Source of the DNA: Flavihumibacter fluvii
GTDB lineage: Bacteria > Bacteroidota > Bacteroidia > Chitinophagales > Chitinophagaceae
NCBI RefSeq assembly: GCF_018595675.2
Contig: NZ_CP092333.1
Coordinates: 2,256,001-2,320,000, forward strand
Direction: 5' to 3'
Length of the DNA: 64,000 bases
The notes under the pieces were generated by a model. The model made no database searches and had not been told where the DNA came from. It saw only the letters and a program-made list of their open reading frames with translations. The translations under genes and the position numbers were made by a program. Shown piece by piece: positions 63,419 through 64,000 of the stretch (positions within the stretch are counted from its first letter, which is position 1; each line of letters begins with the position of its first letter).

Positions 63419-64000
63419 TACTGCTTGGTCGTTGTCCGCCGTGATGAATTGACTGTTGGGCAACCCTTAGCTTTGCACTGTTTCCCAATGGCTCTCCTGT
63501 ATTAGGATTCCTGTCAAACTGCGGAAAATTACTGGATGTGATGTCTACCCGGATCCTGTGCCCCGGTTGAAATACATTGGCCGTGCCCGTTAGTTCAATC
63601 TCATATTCATACACCTGGTTGGGCGTTAATAATTTTGTTTTATCGAGTCCTTCCCGGAACCGGGCACGTAATATCCCTTCCGACACAGGCATTGCTGTTC
63701 CATCAGGATAAACATCCACCAGTTTGATCATCCAGTCGGTATCAGGCCCGTCTGTCGCAGCAAATAATTTCATTTTAATGGGGCCGGCAACAGTAAGCGG
63801 CGTGTTTAAAAATGCTGAAGTATACACCAGCACATCTTCACGGCGCTCAATCGGTCGCTGATCCGTCGGGCCCGCATCTGTAGGTGTTCCGCAACAATTG
63901 TTCCCGCCTAAAGTGGTAACCGGAGATTTCGGATCATAGGTATATTTATCAACACCACCAGTTTTTGGCGCATCGAAACTCAACTGTCCATCGCCCCTCA
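63381..64000 (-). CDS. CocE/NonD family hydrolase, C-terminal part (5' end beyond window)
   Basis: The frame is open to the right edge, so the N-terminal catalytic part lies outside. The visible 206 codons contain the X-Pro dipeptidyl-peptidase C-terminal beta-sandwich of CocE/NonD proteins: DAPKTGGVDKYTYDPKSP, then LAVYTSAFL-type segments (VLVYTSAFLNTPLTVAGPIK), PDTDWMIKLVDVYPDGTAMP and a final QSIHHGGQRPSSIILPLVP. The family hydrolyses esters or N-terminal X-Pro dipeptides. The gene ends convergent with the nitrilase, overlapping it by 38 bases. Confidence 0.82.
   Translation of the reverse strand, partial: RGDGQLSFDAPKTGGVDKYTYDPKSPVTTLGGNNCCGTPTDAGPTDQRPIERREDVLVYTSAFLNTPLTVAGPIKMKLFAATDGPDTDWMIKLVDVYPDGTAMPVSEGILRARFREGLDKTKLLTPNQVYEYEIELTGTANVFQPGHRIRVDITSSNFPQFDRNPNTGEPLGNSAKLRVAQQSIHHGGQRPSSIILPLVPAVEMH

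Noticed and set aside
1-64000. tRNA, rRNA, CRISPR arrays, IS elements, prophage
   Set aside because: No tRNA cloverleaf, direct-repeat arrays, transposase or phage genes were seen by eye; a dedicated tRNA scan would be needed to exclude short genes.

Overview
The window reads as chromosomal DNA of a member of the Bacteroidota, most likely a Chitinophagaceae-type bacterium. Evidence: two secreted proteins end in the gliding-motility / type IX secretion (T9SS) C-terminal sorting domain. Several promoters fit the Bacteroidetes primary-sigma pattern TTTG-N19-TAnnTTTG. Families common in this phylum (DUF4230, DUF4242, YCII with a long ECF sigma factor, GH29 fucosidase) are present. RpoC is 1430 aa. 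I see no rRNA, tRNA, CRISPR array, prophage or intact insertion sequence. Genus-level placement is inference.

Layout. 1-1.5 kb: two tandem paralogous lipoproteins, one cut by the window edge and one frameshifted. 1.6-6 kb: a hydroxyacyl-CoA dehydrogenase/SDR pair facing a nitrilase-like hydrolase/amine oxidase pair. 6-8.5 kb: a phospholipid transport operon (mlaE-mlaF-mlaD). 8.5-10 kb: an SGNH hydrolase and a small coiled-coil protein. 10-15.5 kb: a minus-strand operon encoding an acyl-CoA synthetase, E1 alpha, a zinc-ribbon DUF5655 protein, E1 beta, a lipoyl E2 and its own acyl carrier protein. 15.6-16.6 kb: a membrane protein and a SnoaL-like lipoprotein. 16.8-23 kb: an RND efflux operon with a TetR regulator whose palindromic operator lies inside its own promoter. 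23-24.4 kb: a fluoride riboswitch and a CLC transporter of the fluoride/proton type, followed by a decayed class II cyclic-nucleotide phosphodiesterase gene.

25.4-36.5 kb: a T9SS-exported adhesin-like protein, an L,D-transpeptidase-like protein, a sugar-modification/exopolysaccharide cluster (Gfo/Idh dehydrogenase, polyprenyl glycosylphosphotransferase, FemAB-like acyltransferase), ispD, two DUF4230 genes, the heptose kinase rfaE1, an amino-acid permease and an OmpH/Skp chaperone. 36.6-41 kb: rpoC with its own promoter and terminator but no rpoB upstream. 41-42.5 kb: an unusual GT2-HAD phosphatase fusion that looks like a one-protein route to a glycosylglycerate. 42.6-45.4 kb: a ruined malate:quinone oxidoreductase gene, an SGNH hydrolase and another broken hypothetical gene. 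45.4-52 kb: scattered secreted or stress genes (PHB-depolymerase-like esterase, DoxX, class C beta-lactamase-like hydrolase, DUF695, a frameshifted DUF2306 protein, YCII + ECF sigma). 52-57 kb: alpha-L-fucosidase, an uncharacterised 791-aa TIM-barrel glycosidase-like protein, GNAT and DUF1801 proteins. 57-64 kb: HAD hydrolase, a predicted seven-bladed propeller T9SS protein, a DmpA-type peptidase, an AraC regulator, a second nitrilase and the C-terminal end of a CocE/NonD hydrolase.

Most interesting points. (1) The fluoride riboswitch has a readable translational switch: nine 3' aptamer bases pair perfectly with the ribosome-binding region of the CLC gene. (2) The GT2-HAD fusion. (3) The E1/E2 complex with a dedicated ACP and acyl-CoA ligase. 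(4) rpoC uncoupled from rpoB. (5) Five broken genes in 64 kb, of which two look like single-base homopolymer-type breaks and three are clearly decayed.
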